This document shows, one piece after another, positions 24,401 to 35,768 of a stretch of 64,000 nt of DNA (within the stretch, counting starts at the first letter, position 1; every line of letters starts with the position of its first letter). The position numbers and the translations under genes were made by a program. The notes below the pieces were generated by a model. It worked only from the letters and a program-made list of their open reading frames with translations, did not search any database and was not told the origin of the DNA. Location of the stretch: contig NC_049986.1 of the NCBI RefSeq assembly GCF_000003815.2, positions 11,796,706 to 11,860,705 on the forward strand, written 5' to 3'. Source of the stretch: Branchiostoma floridae. Taxonomy: Eukaryota; Chordata; Leptocardii; Amphioxiformes; Branchiostomatidae.

Positions 24401-27400
24401 AGAAACTTCAAGTAAAGTGTTGGGGAAGCAGGCTTTGACACACAAGGCGAGGAAGTCAATGTCACCCCCAGCAAAGCCAAAGAATGTCATTTTCAACAAC
24501 GTAGAGTCCGTGGCAGAGGAGCAGGATGTGGACGTGTCGCGTGTGTTTGTCAACCACAAGACGTACCCCAACGGCTGTACGTACTGTCCGTACACCTCCA
24601 TCAGCGTGCCTGAGTTACAGGCACACATGGTGCACCACCAGGCCACCACTGGGCTCCCCTGCACCTTCTGTTCATACAAGGCTGAAGACAAGTCAACCCT
24701 CATGTCCCACATGGAGGTTCACTATGCAGGGTTTGCCTACAAGTGTAACCACTGTGGCCACCTGTCACCCACACAGGAACAAGCACTGCAGCACTTTGAC
24801 TCTGTCTGTCAAATCAAACCCAAGCCTGAGACAAGCAGCCCGAGCAAAAAACAACGCACAAAAGGGGCATCACCAAGCAAAGGACAAAAACATCTGAACA
24901 GCAAGAACAAGCTAGATTCCCAGAGTGAAAGTGCACAAGACAGTGGAGAGGCATCTGATGACTCAGATATCCTCACCATCCTGCAAGAGCCTCCCAAGTA
25001 TTCCTACCAGTGCCCACACTGCCCTTTCACTGTGACTGGCAAGGCTAAACTAAACCAGCACATAGCTGGGCACTCCAAGGAGGAAGGCCACAAGTGCGAC
25101 TTGTGTAGCTACCGAGCCACCACTACAGCAAAGTTGTCCAAACACCTCAGGGTTCACCAGCTGATAGGACGGTTCAAGTGCAAGCACTGTCGCTTCTGGT
25201 CCGTCTACAAGGACAGAGTGAAGCAGCACTTACAGACAGAGTGCAAGCTTAAGGGCAGTGGGAAAGAAGGAAAGAGTGTTGTAAAAGTACAACAGAAAGA
25301 GACAGGGAATATATGGACATCAAGTGTGGATGAGACCAACTCAGATATTGTCTCTATGGTAAAGGATCCAAACCAGTATAGCCACAGGTGCCCCCACTGT
25401 CCATTTTCCTCTGCCTCTCCCACCCAGATAGAGAGCCACATTGCGCAGCACTTTCGTGAGGAGGGTGCTCAGTGTGACGAGTGCACCTTCTGGGCCATCA
25501 GTGACGGCATGCTGAGGAAACACAAGCGTGTGCACCAGAAGCTGGGCAAGTACAAGTGTAAATACTGTACCTACTGGTCCTGGTACAGGGAAAAGGTGCA
25601 GACACATCTGGAGAAGTGCAAGCTCAATCCTGGAAGGACTGCTACAGAAGAAGAAACTGCAGAGCCGGACAACACAGCAAAGGAAAAGGAGAAAACGGAA
25701 AACAAAGCCAAACGAGAGTCCTACTCGAGATGGGATGACAGTGATGATGAAGACATTATTGTCAAAGTGAAGAAAACACTACGCACTGGGCACAAGTGCC
25801 CACATTGCCCCTTTGTTGCTTCCAATGTAGGAAAGCTGTCCATTCATCTTCCAAATCATGACAGAGCAGATGGTGTCAAATGTCACAAATGTAACTTCCG
25901 AGCTTCCAGTGAGCAGCTACTCAGCTTTCATAAGAGGGTGCATCAAAGAGGTGTGAGAACCTACCACTGCGTTCACTGTTCCTTCTGGTCATGGTACAAG
26001 GACAGGGTGAAGAAGCACTTGGAGGGAGGGTGTCAGGAGAAGAAAAAGGAAAAGTCTAGTGGCAATGATGAAAACACTTCTGAGAAAAGGTCAAAGAAGG
26101 ACTTGGCCACAAAAGCAGCTAAAAATGAGTCTGAGGTCAATGAAGAAATGTCTACATCACAGGTTGACACAGATGCTGATCTTGGAGAGCTCACAGAAGA
26201 AACAAGCAGCGCCTCTTTAAAGCCCATTGTGCAGATGGAGGGGGAGGAAAAGATGCCCGGACAGAAAATGGAAGAAATCGGAGAAAACCTGGATGACATC
26301 ATCAAGATTGAACAGGGATTGGAGCCAAAGTATGGCCTGAAGTGTCCACACTGTCCGCTGACGACTGCCAGCGCCGACTCTTACCAGCAGCACCTTAAAA
26401 GGCATGAATCAAAGGAGGGAATCAAGTGTACCAAGTGCTCATTCAAGGCTCTGACTGCAGGCAGGCTTCAAGTTCATAAGAAGGTCCACTTTAGGAAGTT
26501 CATATACCAGTGCAGGCACTGTACCTTCATTGGCGAGTCTAAGGAAGAAGTTGTTGAGCACCTGGCGAACTGCGCAAAAAAAGTCAAACGAGACCTGGAG
26601 GCAAGAGACAAGAAGGAGGCGGATGAAGTTGTGGTAAGCAGAGGCTATCGGCAGTACAGTATGAACTGCCCCCACTGCCCGTACACCACAGGCAATGCCA
26701 AGTGTATGAAGGCCCACCAGCAAAGGCACATGAATCAGGATGGGATACAGTGCGAGCGCTGTTCCTTCAATGCCCTGAGCCCAGGAAAGATGGCAAAGCA
26801 CATGAAAGTGCACCAAACAGGGGGAGGGTTCAAGTGCAAGTACTGTATGTTCTTCTCCTCCTACCGTGGCCATGTGCTACAGCATTTGAAAGTCTGTAAG
26901 GACAGAGCAAGTACGGTGAAGAAGAAAACAATTGGTGATGATGATATTGTTGGAACATCAGAGGAGGCGGGAAAAGGCCAGTCCAATGTGCCAGAATCTT
27001 TGCATGATGCTGTGGAGAAAGATGAAATTGGTCCATATAGTGAAGTAGAGGTTCTCAAGCCAAACAATATGAGCAACCATAAGTACAACTGTCCCTACTG
27101 TCCCCACAGTGCCTTGTCATCGGCAACTTTGGAAACACACGTACAACGGCACTTCATCAACGATGGTCCCAAGTGCAAGTTCTGCACATACAGAGCTCTG
27201 AACGCCAGTGGACTGTACGGCCATGAACGTCTGCACTGGAGAGGTTGCTTCAAGTGTAAATACTGTGCGTACATAGCACCACACCGCAGGAGGGTCCTGG
27301 AGCATCTGGCAGAATGTCCGGGTAAACGTATTCTGTCTGGTACTGCTAAAGATACCACAGATGGTGACAGGAGAGATGTACTTGAAATCCTGACTGATAC

Positions 27401-30400
27401 CAACATCCTCAGTCAAGTAGAAGAAGGGAAGGGGCAGAAGAGGAAGGATCCTGATCCTGTGGAAGTGTCAGACAAAGATGTCATGATTGCTTATAAGAAA
27501 CAGATAGTCAAACAACACAAGTGTCCGCACTGCCCTTATTCAGCGTCGGGCCCAGCCCTTCTGGAACCCCACGTGGTGAGGCACTCTGATACAGGCAGCG
27601 GCTTCAAGTGTGACCTGTGCAACTACAGGGCAGCAAGCTTTGGATGGCTCAACAACCACAGGAAGGTGCACCAAGATGGGCACTTCTTCAAGTGTAAGTA
27701 CTGTGCATATTGGTCCCCTGTCAAGGACGAGGTACTGTCGCATGTGGCTAAGAAGCACCATGTGAGTTCTGAAGAGAAGAAAATGAAAGTGGAAGGGCCA
27801 TTGACAGTGGAAGCAGCAGTTGGCGCTAGTCAGGCTACCAGTACTGCAGGAAGGGCAGCAGCTCCAAGTCTCATGGACACGGTAAAAAGGCTGGGAGAAG
27901 CACTTCGCTCTTCACCTGTACCTATGGCTTCAGACGCCCAAACCAAAACTGATGTGGATGCAGCATTGCTATCACCAGACAAGACAACTCAGGGGGCACT
28001 CAAGAGGAAAGAAGGTGCTGACAGGAACCTTGTGGTGACACTGAAGAAGACAAAGACAGAAAATGGTGAGGCGATTTGGCAAACAGAAGAGAGCAAGGGT
28101 TGCCCCTACAAGGATTGCAAGAAGAGGGTTGAGTCAGCCAGTGCCTTTGTAGCTCATCTTGCAGAGCACTCCGGGGCAGCACTAACACCAAACAGTAGTG
28201 GACAGCTGCCACAGACGACTCAGCGGCCCTCTGTACAGACTGTCCAGCAGCCGTCCATCCCTCAGCAGCAGGTACCTTCCCAGCAGCCATTGCCTGCTGC
28301 CCAGCGTCCGCAGCCCCTACTGCAGCAGGCAGGTGCAGCCCCGTTGCAGCATCCCTCACTCCTGCAGCAGCAGCAGCTGGCCATGTTTCAGTCACAACAG
28401 ACCCTCCTGCAACAGCCGCCACAACCCCTCCTGCAACAGCCACAACAGACCCTCCTGCAACAGCCACAACAGACCCTCCTGCAGCAGCCACCACAACCCC
28501 TCCTGAACTCACTACAGCTCATGCCCGCTAACCCCACAGCCCCTGCAGGCTTGGTCAAGCCTTCTGAAAACATTGGTGCCAACCAGCCCGCAGTGCTAAG
28601 TCAGGGGCAGGCGGCTAACCCACAGAACCGGCAGGTGTTCTTGGTGAGCGGTCTCCAGCAGAACCTGGGAGGTTTTGCACTCTTTGTTCCATACACGTCA
28701 GGAGCACAGTCGTCCCCGCAGGTGGCGGGTGGGAGCGTGGTCACAGCGGGAGTCCAGAACCCTCAACCAACACAGGCCAGCTCTGTGTCACAGAGCCCTG
28801 CCGGGAGCCCAAACCTTCCCTCACCACAAACACTGTCTGCACAAGTCGCTTCAAGGCCACTTAGTGTAGACTCCGAGTTTGACCTGTCTAACCACGTGAC
28901 TCAGACTTGGAGGGGAGATTACCTGTGCAAGTACTGCAGCTACGCTACCCAAAACCGTAGTGTCATGTCCAGTCATGTCAGAAAGCATCTAAACTCATCT
29001 GGTGATCAAGGTTTAGAGGATGATCAAGGGACCCAGAATCCTGCAGAAAGCAGAATTCTACAGCGAACAACCAGTACTCCATCCAGTGAGGGGCAAAGTG
29101 TTGGTCGTCTGTCTGTCTCACCTGCGTTTTCCAACTCAACCCCTCCACCCACCACCCCGCCACACTTCAACCTGTCCCAGCACATCACCCAGGACTGGAG
29201 AAGTGGTGTCATCAACTGCAACTATTGTCAGTTCTCCACCACAGCCAAGAACATCATGTCCAGGCATGTGAAGAAACACCTGCCACAAGTAGCAGCGAGT
29301 AACAGGGCCACTCCTGATACCACAGGGTCTCCTGTAGGACAGCAGGGTGCAGAGGGACAGGCAGGGGCTGTTGATGCAGCAGGCAGTGTAGCAGGGAGTC
29401 CAGCTGCCTTTGACCTGTCCCAACATGCTACCCAGACCTGGAGAGGGGACTACACCTGTAACCACTGTGGCTATGTGGCACAGTTTAAACAGATCATGTC
29501 CAGACACGTCAAGCAGCATCTACAGCCTGGAAAGTCTGCCAAAGCCTTAATGACCTTTCAGGACTTGACAGACCATATACAACAGACGAACCTCGCAGGG
29601 CGAGCGCTGTTCTTGTGTAAGTACTGTGATTACCAAGCTTCCTTTAAGAGTCACGTGTCTCGGCATGTGAAGAAGCATTTGGCACTTGGGATCCCCCCAA
29701 CAGAGACAACAGCACAGTCAAGCGCATCTGTCAGCCCAGCAGCCAGTGCTGTGCAGATTCAACAGCAAAGCCCAGCAGCCAGCTCTGTGCTGAGTCCACA
29801 ACAAAGCCCAGCAGCCAACACGTTGCAGAGTCAACCACAAGTGTCTGTTGTACCACCAGAGACCAACAGCAGCAGTGGAGGCAGCCGTGGAGCGTCCCCT
29901 GGTAACCCCACCGGTAGTGCCTCCAGTCCACCTCCCGACAGTAACATTGCAGGCGTGGATGTGGAAGGGAGGTGGTGGACCACCAAGTTCAGGTGCAAGC
30001 ACTGCAGTTTCTCTACCAGATTCAAACACCAGATCGAGGAACACATGCAGACTCACTCCCCTCCAAAGGCAGAGCAGGGACAACAACTTTCTCCAGGCAC
30101 GATGCTATCCCAAGGTCCATCACACAACATACCAACTCAATCGGCTGATGTTCACCCTTCTTATTCAACCGTCAGTCCATCTCTACAAACTTCAACTGTC
30201 AATTTATCTCTACAAACTCCCAGCTCTCAAACAAGTGGTGTTGTGAACTCTTTACCGAATGCAGTGGTCAGCTCTGCTTCAAGCACTGTAACCAGCCCCC
30301 CACCCCCAGCAGTAGTGGTCAGCCCTCCACTCCTCCCTACCAGTCCTCTCTCAAGCCACCCAGCTACCAGCGGTGCTCAGGGTGCAGCTATGGCTGATGC

Positions 30401-33400
30401 AAACACCAGTGGGAAGGTCTCAATGACCAGGCGCTTTGTCTACTATCAGTGCAAGTTCTGCACTTTTACTGGAGAGCGTAAAGAAGAGATTACAAAACAT
30501 GCTGCGGAGGTCCATCCTGGCCAGACTCCCCCTCTAACCAACCAGGGAACGCCCTACAAGTGCCCGCTGTGTCACTACTACACTCAGAGTAACTCCGCCT
30601 TGCAGGTCCACATCAAAAGGCACAACAACAGGGACTTCCCTTACATCTGCACTCACTGTAAGTTTGCCGGGGCCTCTCAGGAGGACCTGGAGGAACACTC
30701 CCGAAAACACATGTCCATGGGCAGGGGGTCCGGCCGCATCAGGAACGTGTACTTCGCCATCTTCAAGTGTCCGTACTGTACCTTCACCAGCCGTGTGTCC
30801 ACACTGATGCAGGGACACCTCACCACCTGGCACTCCTCGGACTCAGTCTTCCGCTTCTGCTTCAAGTGTGACATGGAGTTCTCTACTAATGAAGATATGG
30901 AAAGGCACATGCACCTGTACCATGGAGGAAGGGCAACGCTGCGCTACGATATGTACAAGCGGGACAGTCCCACCTCTGCCTCTCCAGCAATCAGTTCTGA
31001 AGGTTCCCAGGGAAATGACTGTGAACCCATCCCCCTCCTGTGGAAGAGCTCGAACAGGCAAGCAGTTCAGAACCTGGAGGAGCCACTGTCTTTGGTATCA
31101 ACAGACAGCAGGACTGAAGTCGGGAGGTCACCTCCTGCACAGAGTCTATCCCAGGCAGATGACAGTGATGTGGAGTTTGTATCAGAGACTCCAGCCACAA
31201 ACAGCAGTTCTGATACTCACATAGAGCAGTCCAAGAAGGAGGAGGATGTGGCCACCAGGGGAGGTGTCAGTAACGATGGAGGGGTGGTGTCCAGCAGTCA
31301 GCAAAATATGAAGCAGACACATGTTGCAGAGGACACATCTCATGAAAGGGAACATAGCAGTCCACTGACCAGGAGGCAGCCAAGGTCAGCCATGTTTTTT
31401 TTCTTTTTGTAAAGATGAAAATGTCTAAAATCCATCACAATACCAATGTTTTCTAACCCATTATAAAGCAAATTTGAATGTCCTTATGGGTTAATATATA
31501 GTTTGACTTGTATGTTTGAAAGGTGGTTGAATATGCCTCAAGGTAATTGGCTCATCATGCCTCTTGTAACTTTTGCATGTGTGTATGACAGTCGAATCCT
31601 TGTATTACAGTTTGTACACCAAACTAATGAGATTGTTGTTTCCCCTATGCACTACAGTGTATCTGGCCTTGATGATGATGATGATGATGATGTCATGGCG
31701 TCTCCGCCCAGTTCTCCTGACCTAAAGGCAGTTACAGACCTGATGGAGGAACTGTCCGACTCAGGTGGGAGTTCTGGTGTAATCAAACACTTCTTCTTCT
31801 TATCCTTCACCACATTTCAGCTGGTGCTAATGTGGGCCAGCATGGCCTAACACTCTCTTCTGTCCTGTGCTTGCTTGCCTGTAGGAGGCTATTGTCTAGG
31901 GAGTGATCTCTTGATCAAACGTATATTGGCTGCAGCATACATTTCCAAAGAGGAAAAGAGGGAGTAAAATTTTAATTTTTTTCTAATGCTAAGCTGGATT
32001 GTATGCAGGTATCGGTTACTCAAGTAACTGGATAGAGTTTGAAATCTGTTACTCTGTTACTTGAGTAACCTTTTGGTGTATCTTCTTACTTGGCTGCCTA
32101 ACCTTCAATTGGCAAATAAAGCTGGGTTATATTTGGGTTGTCTCTGACCATACGATATCATATGTGTTGTATATGATATAACATTACTGAAGACTCTTCT
32201 GATTTCTTACTCCAGAGATCATCTCAGAGGACAGCACAGACCCATTTGGACACCACCACTCCTCTCAGCATGAGATATCACCCTTGAAGGCTTCTTCATC
32301 CGCCATCTCTGGTACACCAGCTGAAGCGGCAGTGGAGAAAACAAACCAGGAAGTCACTAACATGAACAGTGGCAGTCTTGGCAACACACATGGGGAGCAA
32401 GATAATACAGACACTGATAAAGGTGGCAGAGATGCGGAGAAATCAGACACGGCAGGAGGAGCTCTGATGGTTTCAAGAGTTCACCCTTTCCAGAGTGGAC
32501 TTGTGGGCAGTGTGGAACCAGCCACGAGGAGCAGCTTGCCTGGGCAGCAGAACTGGCCTGCACTGAAGGGACCAAGCACTGATTTCCCAGCCAGTGGTTC
32601 TTCCACTCAGAATGACAGTGAGGTGGGCAGGCAGGTGAAGGGCACAGCGCTGGTGGCGTGTGTTTCTGTATCTCCACAGACTAACCCGTCCGTGAGTGGG
32701 AACAGCCGGAATGACTCGGAGACCCCGGCGGGGGCCACGCCTGCGGGGTACAGGTGTAACCACTGCGGGGTGCGCTTCGGGGATTTCCTGATGTACAGCA
32801 TCCATGGAGGCTTCCACCACCAGGAGAACCCTTTCACCTGTAACATCTGCAAACAGCCAGCAACCGACAGGTAGGACATTTTCTGTACACTGCATATCAA
32901 GATAAGAAGAATGAATCCACAGAAACACTATGTAGAACAGCTGTCTCTCTGTGGTATATTGTATTTTTAGTTGAACTAATCTTCTTGACAAAAGAATTTA
33001 GCCAAATCCTGTATGCTGTAGAATAGAGTCTGTTGATACAACTCTCATGTTGTTTCCATTGAACCATTTAAAAATATGACATGTAAAATGTGTAATCAGT
33101 GTCCAGAAGCCTTAGGTTGATTTTAGAACTTGTAAGCCTCTTCCTTTCAGGGTGACCAGTATGTGTTTGATTGAATATAAGTTTGTAGATATTAGTAAGT
33201 AGTGTGTTCTCCTCTCCCAAAGGTACCAGTTTAACCTCCACTTCACCTCGGCCAAGCACGCCAGTCTGATGGACAGCTCCCCCCTGGGCGCCATGGCAGC
33301 CAGTCTTGGCGTACTCTCCCGTGGAGCCGGCGCCTCCAGCACCACCCCCGCGCAGTCCGACGCGGACCAAGGCTACCACTGTATCCACTGTAACATGACG

Positions 33401-33538
33401 TTTGATGACTTCCTCCTCTACAGTATCCACTCAGGCTTCCACAGCCAGCAGCACCCCTTCATGTGTAACATCTGTGGGCAGGACTGTGAGGACAGGTTCC
33501 AGTTTGTTATGCACTTTGCCAAGTCGGACCACTCCTAA
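21403..33538 (+). CDS. Giant multi-zinc-finger protein with two C-terminal Ikaros/Hunchback-type dimerisation finger pairs (whole gene, 5 coding exons)
   Basis: CDS exons are 21403-21478, 21824-31384, 31658-31764, 32216-32870 and 33223-33538. All junction phases agree and the total is 3,571 residues once one missing base near 22.41 kb is allowed for. The start at 21403 has A at -3 and G at +4 and is the first ATG in the main frame. In order: an acidic, disordered ~700 residues; three C2H2 fingers (about 700-860); eight tandem three-finger cassettes (about 940-2005); a lone C-X4-C finger; a Q/P-rich stretch (about 2150-2255); four FDLS..TQ.WRGDY finger modules (about 2375-2645); six more fingers (about 2745-3060); then two finger pairs of Ikaros/Hunchback dimerisation type (about 3426-3479 and 3518-3571). 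Predicted role: a nuclear DNA-binding, self-associating regulator. The Ikaros-type C-terminus is known to mediate homo- and heterodimers; the target genes are unknown. I recognise no single orthologue. Confidence 0.9.
21824..31384 (+). CDS. Zinc-finger gene, coding exon 2: 9.56-kb exon encoding 38 fingers
   Basis: The acceptor is TTTTGTTTCCAG and the donor CCAAG|GTCAGC. It is open from 21824 to a TAG at 22507-22509 in one frame, and from 22374 to 31384 in the frame one base back. The two overlap only at 22374-22509, so a single lost base, most likely at the GGGG run at 22409-22412, explains the break. Downstream the frame is clean for 9 kb. It contains three fingers (23850-24345), the cassette array (24570-27765), a Q-rich coding minisatellite (28395-28503) and the later fingers. 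Large single exons are usual for poly-finger genes. Confidence 0.9.
28395..28503 (+). repeat. Coding minisatellite: LLQQPQQT-type repeats
   Basis: About five units of roughly 21 bp encode TLLQQPQ/PQPLLQQ in frame. They form the core of a larger Q/P-rich region (28200-28510) between the finger array and the later modules. Confidence 0.85.
31385..31657 (+). other. Intron of the zinc-finger gene
   Basis: A 273-bp intron with a GTCAGC donor and a TATGCACTACAG acceptor. Nothing else was seen. Confidence 0.8.
31658..31764 (+). CDS. Zinc-finger gene, coding exon 3 (acidic)
   Basis: Acceptor CACTACAG, donor CTCAG|GTGGGA. It encodes SVSGLDDDDDDDVMASPPSS and then ..VTDLMEELSDS. It holds a GAT-repeat-encoded run of seven aspartates. 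Phases (2 in, 1 out) agree with both neighbours. Confidence 0.85.
31765..32215 (+). other. Intron of the zinc-finger gene, carrying a family-B repeat
   Basis: A 451-bp intron. It includes the inverted repeat at 32014-32070 and downstream sequence shared with 58843-58985. Confidence 0.8.
32014..32110. repeat. Dispersed hairpin repeat (family B, copy 1)
   Basis: GGTTACTCAAGTAAC (32014-32028) is inverted as GTTACTTGAGTAACC (32056-32070). The following stretch (..TATCTT..TTGGCTGCCTAACCTTCA) matches 58940-58983, showing that both belong to one family. Confidence 0.6.
32216..32870 (+). CDS. Zinc-finger gene, coding exon 4: linker and first dimerisation finger pair
   Basis: Acceptor TTACTCCAG, donor CGACAG|GTAGGA. 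After a Ser/Thr/Gly-rich linker of about 178 residues it encodes YRCNHCGVRFGDFLMYSIHG and the second finger CNICKQPATDR, which is completed across the intron as YQFNLHFTSAKH. Spacing (C-X2-C, H-X3-H, then C-X2-C, H-X5-H) is that of the Ikaros C-terminal pair. Confidence 0.9.
32871..33222 (+). other. Intron of the zinc-finger gene splitting the first dimerisation pair
   Basis: A 352-bp intron with a GTAGGA donor and a CCCAAAG acceptor. No embedded element was seen. Confidence 0.85.
33223..33538 (+). CDS. Zinc-finger gene, last coding exon: second dimerisation finger pair and stop
   Basis: Acceptor TCTCCCAAAG. It completes the first pair, then a ~40-residue Ala/Ser linker, then YHCIHCNMTFDDFLLYSIHS and CNICGQDCEDRFQFVMHF, ending ..SDHS and TAA. 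The two pairs are clear tandem duplicates, and the intron splits the first one inside its second finger (DR|YQF), which the second pair matches as DRFQF without a break. Confidence 0.92.
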
Positions 33539-33830
33539 ACCTCACCTGTCAGTCAACATCTCAGGCAGTGTTGGGTACATAACTTATAAAGCTGGGGAAG
33601 CTACCCAGTCTGACCATTCCTAAATTTCACCTGTTGCTGAATATCTCAGTCAGTGTGGACTATTGGTTACATACATGTAACATTCATGCTTAAGCGCTTG
33701 TAATTGTAAAGCTGGAGAAGTTACCCAGTCAGACCATTCCTAAACTTCACCTGTCGCTGAACATTTCAATCAGTGTGGAGTGTTGATTACATGAAATTCA
33801 TGCTTGTAAAGCTGGGAAAGTTACCCAGAA
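33521..33830 (+). repeat. Tandem duplication of the gene's stop-codon segment into its 3'UTR
   Basis: The block GACCACTCCTAAACCTCACC at the end of the CDS recurs as GACCATTCCTAAATTTCACC (from 33611) and GACCATTCCTAAACTTCACC (from 33731). The last two copies are preceded by AAAGCTGG.GAAG.TACCCAG. A fourth, truncated copy starts near 33807. Each copy continues into ..ATCTCAGTCAGTGTGG. Confidence 0.8.
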
Positions 33831-35600
33831 GTCACACTCTGGAAAGGATGTTGTGTACTTGATATGAGAAGCAGTTAAACTGCTTATATTGTGCCAAACT
33901 AATGTACACAAAGTGTACATGGTGCTTTGTATGCATTGGAGTCATTCTTAAGTTGGATATTCCCTGAGGTGGAGTAGTGTTATCATGTCAAAGTTGTTAA
34001 ACAATCGATATTGTGGGACCCTTTTCTTTGCCTTGTGGAATCCTAAAACTAAGATTATTTTTCCAGACAGATTGTATGAAGTGTTTAGTGTTCCCTGGTG
34101 GATATATTAAAAAAAGGTTGAAAAGAACAACCTGTTAGTTTTATAAGGTGGAAGAAAAAGGAAGCTGTGATTTTGTACTTGTAAGTGTGATGATCAGCAG
34201 CCATATTGAAAGGCAGGATATTATTTAAGTGTGCTTCCAGCCTTAATTTGTGAAAGTATGACAAATTTGCCTCATGAGAGTCTACTATTAAAGTAGTCCA
34301 TTTCCTAACTTATGTTGGAAAATATAAGTGCAAGTTAGCAGAAGATTCAGCCATGCTTTGACCCAATGCTTTAAAAGGTTTCCTTTAGGCAGTGATGCCA
34401 CTTTGTTTTGTTGTAGCAAATTAACATTGTTTTGATTAGGCTGACCTGGAGGTGTCCTTGTATCTTTATGAAAAACAATAAGCCATCATGTTTATACTAT
34501 TTTTTTTCTATTTTAAAGTTAAACTAACATGTATCTTTATAGTGAAGATATTTTTAGTTATGATTAACAAGTAACACAATTAACTGTACTTAAGCAATAA
34601 GCATCTATTTTCTTTGTTAACTTTTGTTCAGTTATGATTCTAATCTAGTGTAGCACTTTTCATATGAGTTGTTGATAAAGTCAATTAGAGTTTATGTAAC
34701 CCCTTGTTTCTACGATACTGACAGCTAAGCATTTAATTTGTGTTACATTTGTTATAAGCTTCACAATGAGCCACAAAAAAAGGCACGGCAAGAATGGATC
34801 ACAGACATGTATGAAATAGTATGTATTTTTATACCATATCAGAAGGTGCAGAATTCAGGTTGTCTTCCCCCCACAGAAAGTAAGAGAGATATTTTGGGCA
34901 TTATAGGTTGTTAAGAGTTACCATTTAAGGGCAGAAATAAAGAATTCATTCAATGTGTATGCAAAACTCAGGCAATTTAACAATTTTACATTCATTGTTA
35001 GAGCGTGATCATGAACACTCAAAACAAGATTCATGGCATGTCGCTAAGGAAAAGACATGTTAACAGAAATGTGACATATATTTTTGTTTTATACATTCAT
35101 TTATTGATAGTAAAAGATATGATTGGAAATTCTGTTTATGTTAAGTTTTACAATAGGAACATACTGGAGGTGCAAACACTCTGTCAAAAGGCTGTTGCTA
35201 TTATAGAGGCATAATGTCATGGTCATTTTGCAAAGATCTAAAGCTATTGTTGGGCCACATTTATCTGTAATGTGCAGGTTTTGTGAAAGCAAACGGCTAT
35301 TGCAGAAAGGATAGTGGTCAAGTTGTTTTGCTTTGCTCCGCCTTAAGTGAAACTAACTTTTTGTTTTTCACTCAGAAATGATACTAGTCATTCGAAAGTC
35401 CAGGATTGTCATAGCAACCTGCATGGAACATTTCTTTCTGACCCAAGCTTACTGAGGCATGTGTACTTGTCAGTGGAAAGTCATAATATTAAGATCAGTC
35501 TAACTTTTATAAGACTGTCAAGAGTCTTTTCCCAGATGCCTTATATTGTAGTTTGTAGCACAGAAAGTTTTGTAATAAAGTATTGTTTACCATAATTCCT
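33539..35600 (+). other. 3'UTR of the zinc-finger gene
   Basis: Non-coding sequence after the TAA. The first ~300 bp contain three further copies or part-copies of the end of the coding region. Possible polyadenylation signals AATAAA lie at 34936-34941 and 35574-35579. Confidence 0.6.
35574..35579 (+). terminator. Polyadenylation signal AATAAA (zinc-finger gene, distal)
   Basis: Canonical hexamer about 2.0 kb after the stop codon. It is the last one before the opposing gene's signal at 35763. Confidence 0.5.
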
Positions 35601-35762
35601 GGGTACTGCCTCTTTTTCATCTTGTAAGGAAGCCATTTCTTTTACTACAAGAACTGAAGGCTTAGAATTTTGCATTCATGGCACAGCATTTTTTTTCATT
35701 GATTATACAAATTAGGCCTCAAAGATAATGAGAAAACCCATGTGTACGTGAAGATAATATTT

Positions 35763-35768
35763 TTTATT
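35763..35768 (-). terminator. Polyadenylation signal AATAAA on the minus strand (adenylate kinase gene)
   Basis: TTTATT on the plus strand. It lies about 1.95 kb downstream of the kinase stop codon and faces the zinc-finger gene's 3' end, making the two genes convergent. Confidence 0.5.

Noticed and set aside
28000..28582. Long minus-strand frames within the zinc-finger exon (Val/Ala/Gly- and Cys-rich)
   Set aside because: They are shadows of the CAG/CAA-rich coding repeat on the plus strand.
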